The notes beneath the pieces are model-generated. The model worked only from the letters and a program-made list of their open reading frames with translations. It had not been told where the DNA came from and did no database searches. Shown piece by piece: positions 34,060 to 45,956 of a stretch of DNA of 64,000 nucleotides (within the stretch, counting starts at the first letter, position 1; every line of letters begins with the position of its first letter). The stretch covers positions 3,596,001 to 3,660,000 of the forward strand of contig NZ_JAUSQM010000001.1 of assembly GCF_030811215.1 (NCBI RefSeq), in the 5' to 3' direction. A program made the translations under genes and the position numbers. This DNA comes from Nocardioides massiliensis. GTDB taxonomy: Bacteria; Actinomycetota; Actinomycetes; Propionibacteriales; Nocardioidaceae.

Positions 34060-34103
34060 GGGCCCGTCGTTTCCGTCTCCGGGGGCCCGGGTAGCGGTCG
34101 GCC

Positions 34104-34697
34104 ATGACCAACGTCGCGATCGTCTACTACTCCTCGACCGGCACCACCCACGCGATGGCGGAACGGATCGCCGCCGCGGCCGAAGGGACCGGCGCGGAGG
34201 TCCGGCTGCGCCACGTCGCGGAGACCGCTCCGCGCGAGGCCATCGAGTCCCGCGAGGAGTGGATCGCCCACCGCAAGGTCGTCGAGGACCGCCCGGTGGC
34301 CGATCCCGACGACCTGGTCTGGGCCGACGTCGTGATCATGGGCTCACCGACGCGCTACGGCCACGTGACCAGCCAGCTGCAGGCGTTCATCGACACGCTC
34401 GGGCCCCTGTGGGCGCAGGGCAAACTCGCCGACAAGGTCTACACCGCGTTCACCTCGACGCAGACCCAGCACGGCGGCCAGGAGTCGACGCTGCTCGCGC
34501 TGCACACGACCTTCATGCACCTCGGCGGCATCGTCGTCGCGCCGGGCTACACCGACCCGCTGAAGTTCACCGACGGCAACCCCTACGGCGTCGGCAAGGT
34601 CACCGGCAGCACGACGCAGCTGGACGACGACGACCACGCGGCGCTCGACCACCTCGCCGCGCGCGCGATCAGCATCGCGCGCAGGCTCTCCGACTGA
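34104..34697 (+). CDS. wrbA: NAD(P)H:quinone oxidoreductase, WrbA-type flavodoxin-like
   Basis: 197 residues. FMN-binding phosphate loop YYSSTGTTHAMA at residue 8, the SPTRYG segment near 80 and TSTQTQHGGQE near 115, all WrbA signatures. It reduces quinones by two electrons, protecting from redox cycling. A TAGCGG hexamer 6 bp before the ATG is a weak variant of the leaderless pattern. It is convergent with ligA and divergent from gatC. Confidence 0.93.
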   Translation: MTNVAIVYYSSTGTTHAMAERIAAAAEGTGAEVRLRHVAETAPREAIESREEWIAHRKVVEDRPVADPDDLVWADVVIMGSPTRYGHVTSQLQAFIDTLGPLWAQGKLADKVYTAFTSTQTQHGGQESTLLALHTTFMHLGGIVVAPGYTDPLKFTDGNPYGVGKVTGSTTQLDDDDHAALDHLAARAISIARRLSD

Positions 34698-34709
34698 CCC
34701 GACGGGCGC

Positions 34710-36962
<2,253 letters not shown>

Positions 36963-37066
36963 TCATAACACCGTTGCGACACCAGGTTGGCCCGTGCCGG
37001 CGACGGAAACAACACCTGTCGGCTGCACCCCTGTGCACTGCACAAACGTGCACGAATCGCGCGTCC

Positions 37067-38062
37067 TCAGGGGAGGTCGGCAGCCGCCTCGCGACACGCC
37101 CGCAGCACGCCGGCCGCCTCCTCGCCCGGCCGGCCTGCAAGGCCGCACGCCGGGGTGAGCAGCAGCCCGGATCCGACCTCCTCGGGGTCGAGGCCGAGCA
37201 TCTCGGTGAACCGCAGCACCCGCTCGATCAGCTGACCCGGCTGCGGCGCACCGGAGCCGACCCCGGGAACGACCCCGAGCCCGACCGTCCCGCCATCCTC
37301 GAGGGTCCGGGCCAGTCTGTCGTACGCCGTGGGGGCCAGGACGTCGAGATCGACCAGGACCCCGCGCGCGCCGGCTCCCACGAGCAGGTCGACCGGCACG
37401 TCCGCGGCGCAGGAGTGCACCCACGGCTCGGCGCCGGCGGCGGTGATCGCCCCGAGCACCAGCTCCAGGGCGGCACTCGCCTCCGGCGGGTCGACGCGAC
37501 GGTGCCGCGAGAAGCCGGACGCGGTCGGCACCTGGGCGGCGAGGACCGCGGGCAGTGCCGGCTCGTCGACCTGGACGACGACCTCGGCGGCCGGGACCCG
37601 GCGCCGCAGGTCGGCGACGTGCGCGCCGATCCCCTCGGCGAGCGCGGCGGCCAGGTCGCGACGCGCGCCGTGGTCGCCCAGCACGCGGTCGCCGCGGGGC
37701 CGCTCGACCGTCGCCGCGAGCGTCCACGGACCGCACACCTGCACCTTGAGCCGGCCCGCATACCCCTGCGTCGCCTCCTCGAGGCGGTCGAGGTCCTGTC
37801 CGAGCAGCGACCGGGCGCGGCGTTGGTCGACGCCGGTGCCGCCGCCGGTCAGGCGCCAGCCGACCGGCTGCAGGTCGGCACCGAGCTCGGCCCACACGGC
37901 GGTCGCGCGTCCGGTCATCGTGGCGTGCGGTCCGCGGCCGGGGACCTCGGGGAGGTACGGCACGTGCCCGTCGCTCAGTTCGCCGACCACCACGCGCAGC
38001 GCCTCGGCGTACGCGCGCTCGTCCTCCCCGGGGTGTGACCCGATGCCCGACGCCGCGGCCAT
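37067..38062 (-). CDS. Short cobalamin-independent methionine synthase (MetE C-terminal-like) protein
   Basis: 331 residues, about the size of only the catalytic MetE half. Begins with the family pattern GSHPGED, keeps VDEPALPAVLA and the zinc-ligand triplet style His-X-Cys (WVHSCAA, about residue 218) plus a later Cys in LLTPACGLAG. Full MetE is about 750 residues, so this belongs to the short family often annotated methionine synthase in actinobacteria; the methyl donor and true substrate are not known. ATG shares a base with the mnmA stop (TGATG), so it is co-translated with mnmA. Confidence 0.8.
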   Translation of the reverse strand: MAAASGIGSHPGEDERAYAEALRVVVGELSDGHVPYLPEVPGRGPHATMTGRATAVWAELGADLQPVGWRLTGGGTGVDQRRARSLLGQDLDRLEEATQGYAGRLKVQVCGPWTLAATVERPRGDRVLGDHGARRDLAAALAEGIGAHVADLRRRVPAAEVVVQVDEPALPAVLAAQVPTASGFSRHRRVDPPEASAALELVLGAITAAGAEPWVHSCAADVPVDLLVGAGARGVLVDLDVLAPTAYDRLARTLEDGGTVGLGVVPGVGSGAPQPGQLIERVLRFTEMLGLDPEEVGSGLLLTPACGLAGRPGEEAAGVLRACREAAADLP

Positions 38063-39171
38063 CAGCGACCGGTCCCGGTGATCGTCGCCGAGCCCACGAC
38101 GCGCGTGCCGTCGTACACGACGACCGCCTGGCCCGGAGCGACCCCGCTCGCCGGGTCCTGCAGCTCGACGACGAGCGTGTCACCGTCCACCGTGACCCGC
38201 GCCCGGTGCTCGGCGCCGTGGGCGCGCAGCTGCACCGTGCCGTCGAGCGGCGCGGTCAGGGCGGGGCCGCACCAGCGGATCCGGTCGGCGGCGACCCGGT
38301 CGACGGTGAGCGCCTCCCGGGGCCCGACCGTCACGGTGCCGGAGACCGGCTCGATGTCGAGGACGAAGCGCGGCTTGCCGTCGGGCGCGGGACGGCCCAG
38401 CCGCAGCCCCCTGCGCTGGCCGATCGTGTAGCGGTAGGTGCCGTCGTGGCGCCCGAGCTCCTCCCCGGTCGCCCCGTCGACGATCGCCCCACCGTCGTTG
38501 GGCGCCCGCTCCCCCAGCTTCTCGGCCAGCCAGCCGCCGGTGTCGCCGTCGCTGATGAAGCAGATGTCGTGGCTGTCGGGCTTGTCGGCCACCGTCAACC
38601 CGCGCTCAGCCGCCTCGGCCCGCACGAGATCCTTCGTGGTGTCGCCGAGCGGGAACATCGCGCCGGCCAGCTGCTCGGCGGTCAGCACGCCGAGCACGTA
38701 GGACTGGTCCTTGGCCATGTCCTGCGCGCGGTGCAACGTGGGTACGCCGCCCGGCCCGGGCGCGGGCTCCAGGCGCGCGTAGTGACCGGTCACGACTGCG
38801 TCGAAGCCGAGCGCCTGGGCGCGCTCGAGGACAGCGGCGAACTTGATCTTTTCGTTGCACCGCAGGCACGGGTTCGGGGTGCGGCCGGCGGCGTACTCGT
38901 CGAGGAAGTCCTCCACGACGTCGTCGTGGAACCGGTCGCTGAGGTCCCAGACGTAGAACGGGATCCCGATGACGTCGGCGGCCCGCCGCGCGTCGTTGGC
39001 GTCCTCGATCGTGCAGCACCCGCGCGCGCCGCTGCGGTAGGACTTCGGGTTGCGCGACAGCGCCAGGTGGATGCCGGTCACGTCGTGGCCGTCCTCCTTC
39101 GCCCGCGCTGCGGCCACGGCGGAGTCGACCCCGCCCGACATCGCGGCGACGACGCGCTTCGGGCCTGTCAT
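38062..39171 (-). CDS. mnmA: tRNA-specific 2-thiouridylase MnmA
   Basis: 369 residues from ATG 39171, overlapping the desulfurase stop (ATGA). PP-loop [13 protein letters not shown] at residue 9, catalytic Cys in [12 protein letters not shown] (about 100) and the second Cys in SHDICFI (about 195), then beta-barrel domains. It thiolates U34 of Lys, Glu and Gln tRNAs using sulfur from a cysteine desulfurase, here encoded directly upstream. The frame stays open far beyond the start, antisense to other genes, which is only GC bias. Confidence 0.96.
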   Translation of the reverse strand: MTGPKRVVAAMSGGVDSAVAAARAKEDGHDVTGIHLALSRNPKSYRSGARGCCTIEDANDARRAADVIGIPFYVWDLSDRFHDDVVEDFLDEYAAGRTPNPCLRCNEKIKFAAVLERAQALGFDAVVTGHYARLEPAPGPGGVPTLHRAQDMAKDQSYVLGVLTAEQLAGAMFPLGDTTKDLVRAEAAERGLTVADKPDSHDICFISDGDTGGWLAEKLGERAPNDGGAIVDGATGEELGRHDGTYRYTIGQRRGLRLGRPAPDGKPRFVLDIEPVSGTVTVGPREALTVDRVAADRIRWCGPALTAPLDGTVQLRAHGAEHRARVTVDGDTLVVELQDPASGVAPGQAVVVYDGTRVVGSATITGTGR

Positions 39172-40364
39172 CGCACGGCCCGCCGTGCCGACAGTGCGCC
39201 TGCGGCCCGGGCACGCTCCACCGCGGGCCCGATCTCGGCGAGCACCCGGTCGACGTCGGCCTCCGTGCTGGTGTGGCCCAGCGAGAACCGCAGCGAGCTG
39301 CGCGCCTCGGCCTCGTCGCGCCCCATTGCGAGCAGCACGTGGGACGCCTGCGGGACGCCGGCCGAGCAGGCCGACCCGGTGGAGCAGGCGATCTGGCGCG
39401 CGTCGAGGAGCATGAGCAGCGAGTCGCCCTCGCACCCGGGGAAGCTCAGGTGCGCGATGTGCGGGAGCCGCCCGGCGGGATCGGGGTCGCCGTTGACGCG
39501 CACATCGGGCACGAGTCGCGCGACCTGCTCGACCAGGCGTGAGCGCAGGGCCTCCAGCCGCGCGGTCTCCGCCGTACGCCGTGCCTCCGCCACGCCCAGG
39601 GCGGCGGCGAAGGCCGCGATCGCAGGCGGGTCGAGCGTGCCGGAGCGGACGTCGCGCTCCTGCCCGCCCCCGTGGAGCAGCGCGGTCGCATCGAGCTCGC
39701 GGCGCAGCAGGAGCGCGCCCACGCCGTACGGCCCGCCGAGCTTGTGCGCGGTGACGGTGAGGGCGTCGACGCCCCAGCCCGCGAAGTCGACGCCGAGGTG
39801 GCCGGCCGCCTGCACCGCGTCGACGTGCACCGGGATGCCGTGCTCGTGGGCCAGCGCGACGACCTCGCGCACGGGCTGGACCGTACCGACCTCGTTGTTG
39901 GCCGCCATCACCGTGACGAGTGCGACCGACGCGGGGTCCTGGGCCAGGCAGTCGGCCAGCGCGTCGAGGCGCAGCCGTCCGCGCTCGTCGACGGGGAGCC
40001 ACTCGACCTGCGCACCCTCGTGGTCGGCGAGCCACTGCGCCGGGTCGAGCACCGCGTGGTGCTCGACGGCGCTGGCCAGGACGCGGGTGCGCCGCGGGTC
40101 GGCGGCGCGGGCACGCCAGAAGAGCCCCTTGAGGGCCAGGTTGTCGGCCTCGGTGCCGCCGGAGGTGAACACGACCTCGCCGGGATGCGCACCCAGGGCG
40201 GCAGCGATCCGCTCGCGCGACTCCTCGACGACGCGACGCGCCGCGCGCCCCGCGCCGTGCAGCGACGAGGCGTTGCCCGTGCGCGTCAGCTGCTCGGTGA
40301 GCGCTGCGACGGCCTCGGGGACCATCGGCGTGGTCGCCGCGTGGTCGAGATAGACAGCCTCCAT
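39168..40364 (-). CDS. Cysteine desulfurase, IscS/NifS-like
   Basis: 398 residues. PLP fold with [13 protein letters not shown] at the start, HHAVLDP segment, Lys in [13 protein letters not shown] (about 205) and the mobile-loop Cys in [10 protein letters not shown] (about 330). It takes sulfur from cysteine as a persulfide. The mnmA overlap makes tRNA thiolation its most probable main job; Fe-S assembly is also possible. A TAGGCT -10 lies 9 bp before the ATG and contains the TAG stop of the endonuclease-fold gene. Confidence 0.94.
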   Translation of the reverse strand: MEAVYLDHAATTPMVPEAVAALTEQLTRTGNASSLHGAGRAARRVVEESRERIAAALGAHPGEVVFTSGGTEADNLALKGLFWRARAADPRRTRVLASAVEHHAVLDPAQWLADHEGAQVEWLPVDERGRLRLDALADCLAQDPASVALVTVMAANNEVGTVQPVREVVALAHEHGIPVHVDAVQAAGHLGVDFAGWGVDALTVTAHKLGGPYGVGALLLRRELDATALLHGGGQERDVRSGTLDPPAIAAFAAALGVAEARRTAETARLEALRSRLVEQVARLVPDVRVNGDPDPAGRLPHIAHLSFPGCEGDSLLMLLDARQIACSTGSACSAGVPQASHVLLAMGRDEAEARSSLRFSLGHTSTEADVDRVLAEIGPAVERARAAGALSARRAVR

Positions 40365-40373
40365 GACGCCCCC

Positions 40374-40379
40374 AGCCTA
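40374..40379 (-). promoter_or_regulatory. -10 hexamer of the desulfurase-mnmA operon, overlapping the upstream stop
   Basis: TAGGCT; its first three bases are the TAG stop of the upstream gene (40377-40379). It lies 9 bp before the ATG at 40364. Confidence 0.45.
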
Positions 40380-41384
40380 CGGCGCCCGGACCGGGGTCCG
40401 TCCCACCCGGGCGACCAGGGCCCGGTGGTCGGTCCCGGCGACGCTCGCGGTCGCCGTCGACGAGGCTGTCAGCCCGGGGCCGAGCAGCACGTGGTCGATC
40501 GTGATCAGCGACGGGACGGTGATCCCGAGCACCTTCACGATCCCCTCCGCGGGCCAGGTCGGCTGGAAGCCGCTGCCCGCGACCCGCGCGGCCCGCCGCA
40601 GCCCCGCGTCGGCGTGCGCATCCAGCACGGCGTGGTCGGGTGTGGCGTTGAGGTCGCCGAGCACCAGCACCGGTCCCGACTCCGCGAGCGCGGTCGCGGC
40701 GTCGCGCACGGCGTCGTGGTCGGCGTGCCAGCGCTCGACGCCGTCCTGCGGGCGCACCGTATGCACGGCCAACACGCTCACCGGTCCCTGCCGGGGCGTG
40801 GCGACCGACGCCGACCAGGAGTCGTGCACCGTCGGCACCCGCCCGACGTCGCCGATCGGATAGCGGGAGAACAGCATCGTCCCGGTCGCGCCGGGCGCGG
40901 GCTCGCCGGTGAGGTAGCCGAGCCGCTGCAGCAGGCCGGCCGCCTCCAGCCGCTGGCGGGCGGCCGGCGTCACCTCGACGAGGGCGAGCACGTCGACGTC
41001 GTTGGCCTCGACGAGCTCGACGACCCGCTCGGCGTCCGCGAGCCCGAAGTGGAGGTTGAGTGTCATCGCCGTCAGCGGGGCGTGGGCCGGCTCGTCCGCG
41101 CCGCGCCACTCCTGCGCCGCCCACCACCCGTGGAGCGCGAGCGGAGCCACGAGGACCACGGCGACCAAGAACGGCGTACGGCGGTCCCGGGGGTGGGTGG
41201 CGCTCGCCAGGGCGGCGAGGGCGAGCAGCAGCGCGAGCACGTAGAGCGCCGGGGCGAACGGCACGAAGGTCGTCAGCAGCACCAGCGGCTCGGCTGCCAG
41301 CGGGCGGATGGCGAGGACGGTCAGCGTCAGCGCGGGCAGCAGCGGCACGAGGGCTGTGACGAGCAGGGCGCGCGAGCGGGTCAC
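40377..41384 (-). CDS. Endonuclease/exonuclease/phosphatase-fold membrane protein
   Basis: 335 residues from GTG 41384, which overlaps the EamA stop (GTGA). Three N-terminal helices (about 1-95), then the EEP hydrolase domain with TLNLHFG, Glu in VEVTP, HTVRP, the LGDLNATP motif near 240 and GTDHRAL at the end. The membrane-EEP layout is common in actinobacteria; substrates range from phosphodiesters to sphingomyelin-like lipids. The active site probably faces outside. Confidence 0.86.
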   Translation of the reverse strand: MTRSRALLVTALVPLLPALTLTVLAIRPLAAEPLVLLTTFVPFAPALYVLALLLALAALASATHPRDRRTPFLVAVVLVAPLALHGWWAAQEWRGADEPAHAPLTAMTLNLHFGLADAERVVELVEANDVDVLALVEVTPAARQRLEAAGLLQRLGYLTGEPAPGATGTMLFSRYPIGDVGRVPTVHDSWSASVATPRQGPVSVLAVHTVRPQDGVERWHADHDAVRDAATALAESGPVLVLGDLNATPDHAVLDAHADAGLRRAARVAGSGFQPTWPAEGIVKVLGITVPSLITIDHVLLGPGLTASSTATASVAGTDHRALVARVGRTPVRAP

Positions 41385-42229
41385 GGGTGGACCTCGCGGA
41401 CCGGCGCGGCGCTGCGGGTCGCCCCGATGCTGGCTGCCACCACGCAGGCCACGGCGACGACCTGCCACGGCGTGAGGAACTCCTGGAGCACCACGACCGC
41501 GGCCAGTGCGGCTGCCGCCGGCTCCAGACTCATCAGCACCGAGAAGACGCGCTCGGGCAGCACCCGCAGAGCGATCAGCTCACAGCTGTAGGGGATCACC
41601 GACGACAGCACGCCGATCAGCACGCCGAGACCGATGATCCGCCAGTCGAGCAGGTCCGACCCGGCCGAGGCGACGGCGGGACCGGCCAGCACCACGGCGC
41701 CGACCAGGGACGCCCCGGCCAGCCCGGTGAGGCCCTCCCAGCGGCGACCGGTGCGCGCGCTGAGCAGGATGTACGCCGCCCAGGCGGCACCGGCGAGCAG
41801 CGCGAAGCCGACGCCCACGGGGTCGAGGTCGGCGCGCTCCACTCCCAGCAGGGCGACGCCGACGCCTGCGAGCGCGACCCACACCAGGTCGCGGGCACGC
41901 CGCGACATGGCGACCGCCAGCAGCAGCGGGCCGAGGAACTCGATCGCGACGGCGACCCCCAGCGGGATGCGTGCGAAGGAGAGGTAGATCGCCCAGTTCA
42001 TGCTGAGCATCGCGACGCCGTAGGCGAGCACGACCGCCCAGTCGGCGCGGGTGCGGCCGCGCAGCCGGGGCCGGACGAGGACGAGCAGCACCACGGCCGA
42101 GGTGGTCAGCCGCAGCCACACCATCGCGGTCGGCGAGATCTCCGTGAAGAGGTCCTTGGCCACCGCGGCGCCGAGCTGGACCGAGACGATCCCGCCCAGG
42201 ACGAGCCAGACCGCCGGCACCCGTCCCAC
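41381..42229 (-). CDS. EamA/RhaT-family transporter
   Basis: About 282 residues with ten hydrophobic segments in two EamA repeats ([39 protein letters not shown]). Family members export amino acids or metabolites. No ATG exists at the N-terminus; GTG 42229 or 42220 gives a standard length. CTG 42274 is a less likely option. Follows etfA by 55 bp and overlaps the endonuclease-fold gene by 4 bp. Confidence 0.82.
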   Translation of the reverse strand: MGRVPAVWLVLGGIVSVQLGAAVAKDLFTEISPTAMVWLRLTTSAVVLLVLVRPRLRGRTRADWAVVLAYGVAMLSMNWAIYLSFARIPLGVAVAIEFLGPLLLAVAMSRRARDLVWVALAGVGVALLGVERADLDPVGVGFALLAGAAWAAYILLSARTGRRWEGLTGLAGASLVGAVVLAGPAVASAGSDLLDWRIIGLGVLIGVLSSVIPYSCELIALRVLPERVFSVLMSLEPAAAALAAVVVLQEFLTPWQVVAVACVVAASIGATRSAAPVREVHP

Positions 42230-42284
42230 GGGGGGACGGACGCCGGCGGTCTGGTCGAGGTGCGGGTCGCTGCTCAGCTGGTGC

Positions 42285-43238
42285 TCAGCCCTTGCGCGCC
42301 GTGACGGCCTCGGTGGCCGCGGGGAGGACCTGGTGCAGGTCGCCCACGACACCGAAGTCGACCAGCTCGAAGAGCGGGGCCTCCTCGTCCTTGTTGATCG
42401 CCACGATCGTCTTGGACGTCTGCATGCCGGCCCGGTGCTGGATGGCGCCGGAGATGCCCGCCGCGACGTAGAGCTGCGGCGAGACCGTCTTGCCGGTCTG
42501 GCCGACCTGGAAGGCGTGCGGCATCCAGCCCGAGTCGACCGCGGCGCGGGACGCACCGACGGCGGCACCGAGCGAGTCGGCGAAGCCCTCGACCGGGGCG
42601 AAGTCGCCACCGGTGCCACGACCACCGGACACCACGATCGCGGCCTCGGTGAGCTCGGGGCGACCGGTCGCCTTGCGCGGCTCGGCCTTGATCACCTTGG
42701 CGCTCTTGGCGGCGTCGGAGATCGTGACGCTGACCTGCTCCTGGGTGCCGGCGGCGCCGACCTCCTCCGGAGCGGCCGAGTTCGGCTTGACCGTGATGAT
42801 CGGGGTGCCCTTGGTGACCTTGCCGGTGACGGTGAAGTTGCCGGCGAAGACCGACTGGGTCGCCACCGGGGTGTCGCCGTCGGCGGTGATGTCGACGGCG
42901 TCGGTGATGACGCCGGAGTTGATCTTGATCGCCAGGCGACCGGCGATCTCCTTGCCCTCGGCGGAGCTGGGGATCAGGACCGCAGCGGCGCTGGTCTTCT
43001 CCACCAGCTGCTGGAGGACCTCGGCCTTGGGCGCGACGAGGTACGGCTTGATCTCGGCGTCGTCGACGACGTAGATCTTCTCGGCCCCGTGCTTGGCCAG
43101 CGTCTCGGCGCCTTGGGAGGCGTCGCCGATGAAGACGGCCGACGGCTCGCCCAGGCGGCGGGCCAGCGTGAGGAGCTCGAGGGTGGGCTTGCGGACGGCA
43201 CCGTCGACGTGGTCGACGAGGACCAGGATCTCAGACAT
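42285..43238 (-). CDS. etfA: Electron transfer flavoprotein alpha subunit
   Basis: 317 residues from ATG 43238 with GAGGAGA upstream. N-terminal beta/alpha domain ([12 protein letters not shown]), then the FAD domain with [30 protein letters not shown], the [12 protein letters not shown] motif and [10 protein letters not shown]. With EtfB it carries electrons from acyl-CoA and other dehydrogenases to the respiratory chain. Downstream of etfB by 19 bp. Confidence 0.96.
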   Translation of the reverse strand: MSEILVLVDHVDGAVRKPTLELLTLARRLGEPSAVFIGDASQGAETLAKHGAEKIYVVDDAEIKPYLVAPKAEVLQQLVEKTSAAAVLIPSSAEGKEIAGRLAIKINSGVITDAVDITADGDTPVATQSVFAGNFTVTGKVTKGTPIITVKPNSAAPEEVGAAGTQEQVSVTISDAAKSAKVIKAEPRKATGRPELTEAAIVVSGGRGTGGDFAPVEGFADSLGAAVGASRAAVDSGWMPHAFQVGQTGKTVSPQLYVAAGISGAIQHRAGMQTSKTIVAINKDEEAPLFELVDFGVVGDLHQVLPAATEAVTARKG

Positions 43239-43257
43239 AGCGCAGGTCTCCTCGGCT

Positions 43258-44058
43258 TCAGATGAACTTCTTCGACGCGAGGAAGTCGACGAGCGCCTTG
43301 GCGCCGCTGCCGTCCTCGTCGGTGACGATCTCGCCCTGGGTGCGGGGCGGGCGGGCCTCGGTGCCCTCGACGGCCGTCCAGGAGGCGGACAGGCCGACCT
43401 GGTCGGCCTCGACGCCGATGTCGGACAGCGACCAGGTCTCCAGCGGCTTCTTCTTCGCCGCCATGATCCCCTTGAAGGACGGGTAGCGCGCCTCACCGGT
43501 CTGGTCGGTGACGCTGAGGACCATCGGCAGCCGACCCTCGATGATCTCGGTCGCGCTGTCGCCGTCGCGGCGCACGCGGAAGACCTCACCCTGGCTCTCG
43601 ACCACGGACGCGAACGTCACCTGGGGCAGGTCGAGGCGCTCGGCCAGCATCGCCGGGACGACGCTCATCGAGGCGTCGGTCGAGGCCATGCCGGACATGA
43701 CGAGGTCGACCTTCTTCTCGGCGCTGATCTTCTCGATCGCCTTGGCGAGCACCAGCGAGGTCGCCACCGAGTCGGAGCCGGCGATCGCGTCGTCGACCAC
43801 GTGGACGCCCTTGTCGGCGCCCATCTGCAGCGCCTTGCGGATCGCGTCGACCGCCTTCTCGGGGCCGACGGTCAGGGCGGTGATCTCGATCTCCTCGCCC
43901 TCGCGCTTCTCCCGCAGCTGCAGGGCCTGCTCGACGGCGTACTCGTCGAGCTCGGAGAGCAGCCCGTCGACGCCGACCCGGTCAACGGTGTTGTCGGACT
44001 CGAACTGCCGGTCGGCAGTCGCGTCGGGTACGTACTTCACGCAGACGACAATGTTCAT
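43258..44058 (-). CDS. etfB: Electron transfer flavoprotein beta subunit
   Basis: 266 residues from ATG 44058 (MNIVVCVKYVPD). AMP-binding and recognition-loop signatures VDEYAVEQAL-like (LDEYAVEQALQL), GMASTDASMSVVP and FKGIMAAKKKP. Partner of EtfA. The 183 bp upstream contain two nested palindromes that may control the pair. A TAACCT -10-like hexamer lies 49 bp before the ATG. Confidence 0.96.
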   Translation of the reverse strand: MNIVVCVKYVPDATADRQFESDNTVDRVGVDGLLSELDEYAVEQALQLREKREGEEIEITALTVGPEKAVDAIRKALQMGADKGVHVVDDAIAGSDSVATSLVLAKAIEKISAEKKVDLVMSGMASTDASMSVVPAMLAERLDLPQVTFASVVESQGEVFRVRRDGDSATEIIEGRLPMVLSVTDQTGEARYPSFKGIMAAKKKPLETWSLSDIGVEADQVGLSASWTAVEGTEARPPRTQGEIVTDEDGSGAKALVDFLASKKFI

Positions 44059-44165
44059 GGTGGTCTTGGCCCGGGGAGGGCCCCTCCTGTCCACTCGGTT
44101 CGAGGCGAGGTTACTCGTAGGTCCGACCCGAGAGAACGGCCGTCCCAGGTGCGGTCCGTCACAGG

Positions 44166-44186
44166 CGTGTCACAGGCTGTGACACG
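44166..44186. promoter_or_regulatory. Palindrome CGTGTCACA-GGC-TGTGACACG, candidate operator
   Basis: Perfect 9-bp arms with a 3-bp centre. A further direct gtcacaggc half-site precedes it. It lies about 110 bp upstream of etfB and beside the terminator palindrome. Half-site order (TCACA then TGTGA) is opposite to a CRP site. Confidence 0.5.
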
Positions 44187-44220
44187 ACCGCCCGGCCGGA
44201 GCTCCGGCCGGGCGGTCGTG
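44183..44220. terminator. Perfect 38-bp palindrome after the secreted protein gene
   Basis: Two 19-base arms, starting CACGACCGCCCGG, meet without a loop. It lies 22 bp after the stop of the minus-strand secreted protein gene. There is no T run, but stem strength suits a GC-rich terminator. Confidence 0.7.
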
Positions 44221-44241
44221 GGGGCGTCGGGACCTTGCGGG

Positions 44242-45105
44242 TCAGCGCACCCGGACGACCTTGCGGCCCTGCGAGGCCTTGACCTGCTTCGAGCCGGTGT
44301 AGCGGACCACGACCGTGTAGGCACCGGGCGCGGTGACACCCTTGAAGGTGGCGGTCGCCTTGCTCTTCTTCGTCAGCTTCACCGTGCGCGCGGCGACGAA
44401 CTTGTTGCCCTGCTTGAGCACGAAGCGCGCCTTGCCGGTCGCGGTGACGCCCTGGCCGGCCTTCACGCTCGCCACGGCTCGGATCTGCTTCGACCGCGCG
44501 AGGTACGTCGCCTGCACCGCCGTCCGCGATGCGGCCTTGGCTGTGGTCACCGCACCGACCCGGGTGTTGGTGCCGTTCAGCTCGCACGGGATCTCGAAGG
44601 GCGCGGGGACGCCCTCGGCGGTGTAGAGGTTCATCCGCACCGTGACCACCTCGGCCTGCACCGCGACGGCCTGGCCCGGCTTGCCGGCCGCGACGGCGCC
44701 CAGCGGACCGGTGCCCGCGAGCGTGATCGGGCCCGCCGTACCGGTGGGGGTCTTGGGGATCGTGATCGTCGTCGTGCCCGGGGCCGCCTTGCCGACCTTG
44801 GTGGTCGCGTCAGCGGTCCCGTCAACCTCCTTGGCACCGAGCAGACCGCGCATGGCGTTTGCGAGGTTCTCCGGGACGGTGAGCTTGACGTTCAGGCGGG
44901 CCTGGACGGTCTTGCCGGCCGCGACCTGCGCGGGCTTGACGGACATGTTGACCTTGAACTCCTGCGGGTTGCCGAGCACGGTGCAGGTGTAGGTCTGCTC
45001 AGCGGCGGTCGCCGGCGAGGCGAGGCCGACGACGCCCAGGCCGCCGGCAACGAGGCCGACCACGGACAGCGACGCGACGCGCCGCGACAGGGTGGAGATG
45101 GACAT
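44242..45105 (-). CDS. Secreted protein with Ig-like domain
   Basis: 287 residues from ATG 45105, with GGGAGGG upstream. Signal peptide about 1-34 (cut after SPATA). The middle (YTCTVLGNPQEFKVNMSV; PFEIPCELNG) resembles the DUF6801-type cell-surface domain with one Cys pair. The C-terminal 90 residues are an Ig-like domain (SVKAGQGVTATGKARFVL; YTVVVRYTGSKQVKAS). Likely a surface or matrix protein; role unknown. Basic residues are abundant. Confidence 0.75.
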   Translation of the reverse strand: MSISTLSRRVASLSVVGLVAGGLGVVGLASPATAAEQTYTCTVLGNPQEFKVNMSVKPAQVAAGKTVQARLNVKLTVPENLANAMRGLLGAKEVDGTADATTKVGKAAPGTTTITIPKTPTGTAGPITLAGTGPLGAVAAGKPGQAVAVQAEVVTVRMNLYTAEGVPAPFEIPCELNGTNTRVGAVTTAKAASRTAVQATYLARSKQIRAVASVKAGQGVTATGKARFVLKQGNKFVAARTVKLTKKSKATATFKGVTAPGAYTVVVRYTGSKQVKASQGRKVVRVR

Positions 45106-45236
45106 ACGGGTTCCCTCCCAGGACATGGATATGGATCGCTGCCGCCACGCCCTCCGCGCGCGGCAGCGAACACACTTCACCACTCCGGACGCCCCCGCGG
45201 AGCGCAATCCGGGAAGAAGCTACTGCCGAGTCCGGA

Positions 45237-45938
45237 TCAGGGGCGGATGATCCGGTCCAGCAGCTTGCCGAGCACCAGGTAGGCCACGGCGCCCAGACCC
45301 CAGTTGACCAGCGCGCTGCGGGTCTCGGCGTCGGCGCCGGTGAAGGTGAAGACGCCGTTGTCACGGCTGAAGATGCCCAGGTCGAGGACGTCGGCGCCCT
45401 CGAGCACCGCACTCACGGCGGCGTTGTCCTGGTTGGCCTGCAGCGCGACGAGCAGCGCCGCGACGGCCAGCACGAGCGCGCAGATGACGGCGATCGCCCA
45501 CACGATCGCGGCGATGCGCGTGCGGACGACCGTCGCGGTGCTCCGCCCGGACGCCTTGTCCTTGGCCGACTTGTCCTTGACCGGCTTCTCCTTGGCGGGC
45601 TTGTCCTTCACGGGCGCGGTCGCGGCCTTCGGCATCGCGGGCTTCTGCGTGCTCGCGGCGGGCTCCGTCGCGGGCGTGGCCGCAGGCCCGGTGGCGGGCC
45701 CGGCGGCAGGCTCCGCCTTCGACCGGTCGGCATCGGCGATCTCCCCGGCGGTGCGGACCCCGGGTGGACGGGTCGCCGGCGGCGGGACCCGCGGTCCGTC
45801 GGCGCCAGGGGCTGGACCGGGCGCAGGGGCAGGCGTGGGAGCAGGCGTGGGAGCGGGCGTGGACGCCGCGCCCTGCTCGGGCTTGCGGCGTCCGAAGCGG
45901 CTCTTGCGCTCGGGCTCGTCAGGCTTCGCAGGGCTCAT
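45237..45938 (-). CDS. Single-domain membrane protein with long disordered N-terminus
   Basis: 233 residues. Residues 1-135 are low complexity: PAPTPAPTPAPAPGPAPG repeats and then PAKEKPVKDKSAKDKA, which should be unstructured. A hydrophobic segment at about 143-167 is followed by a short polar domain (LEGADVLDLGIFSRDNGVFTF) and a second, weaker hydrophobic stretch (NWGLGAVAYLVLGKLL). Family not recognised. The 131 bp before the secreted protein gene hold no gene. Confidence 0.7.
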   Translation of the reverse strand: MSPAKPDEPERKSRFGRRKPEQGAASTPAPTPAPTPAPAPGPAPGADGPRVPPPATRPPGVRTAGEIADADRSKAEPAAGPATGPAATPATEPAASTQKPAMPKAATAPVKDKPAKEKPVKDKSAKDKASGRSTATVVRTRIAAIVWAIAVICALVLAVAALLVALQANQDNAAVSAVLEGADVLDLGIFSRDNGVFTFTGADAETRSALVNWGLGAVAYLVLGKLLDRIIRP

Positions 45939-45956
45939 GGGACAAACCTAACCAGA

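Noticed and set aside
39172-41127. Long open frame upstream of mnmA on the minus strand
   Set aside because: It lies over the desulfurase and endonuclease-fold genes in another frame and is Arg/Ala-rich without motifs.
44159-44186. CRP-like site upstream of etfB
   Set aside because: Half-sites are in the order TCACA then TGTGA, the reverse of the CRP consensus.
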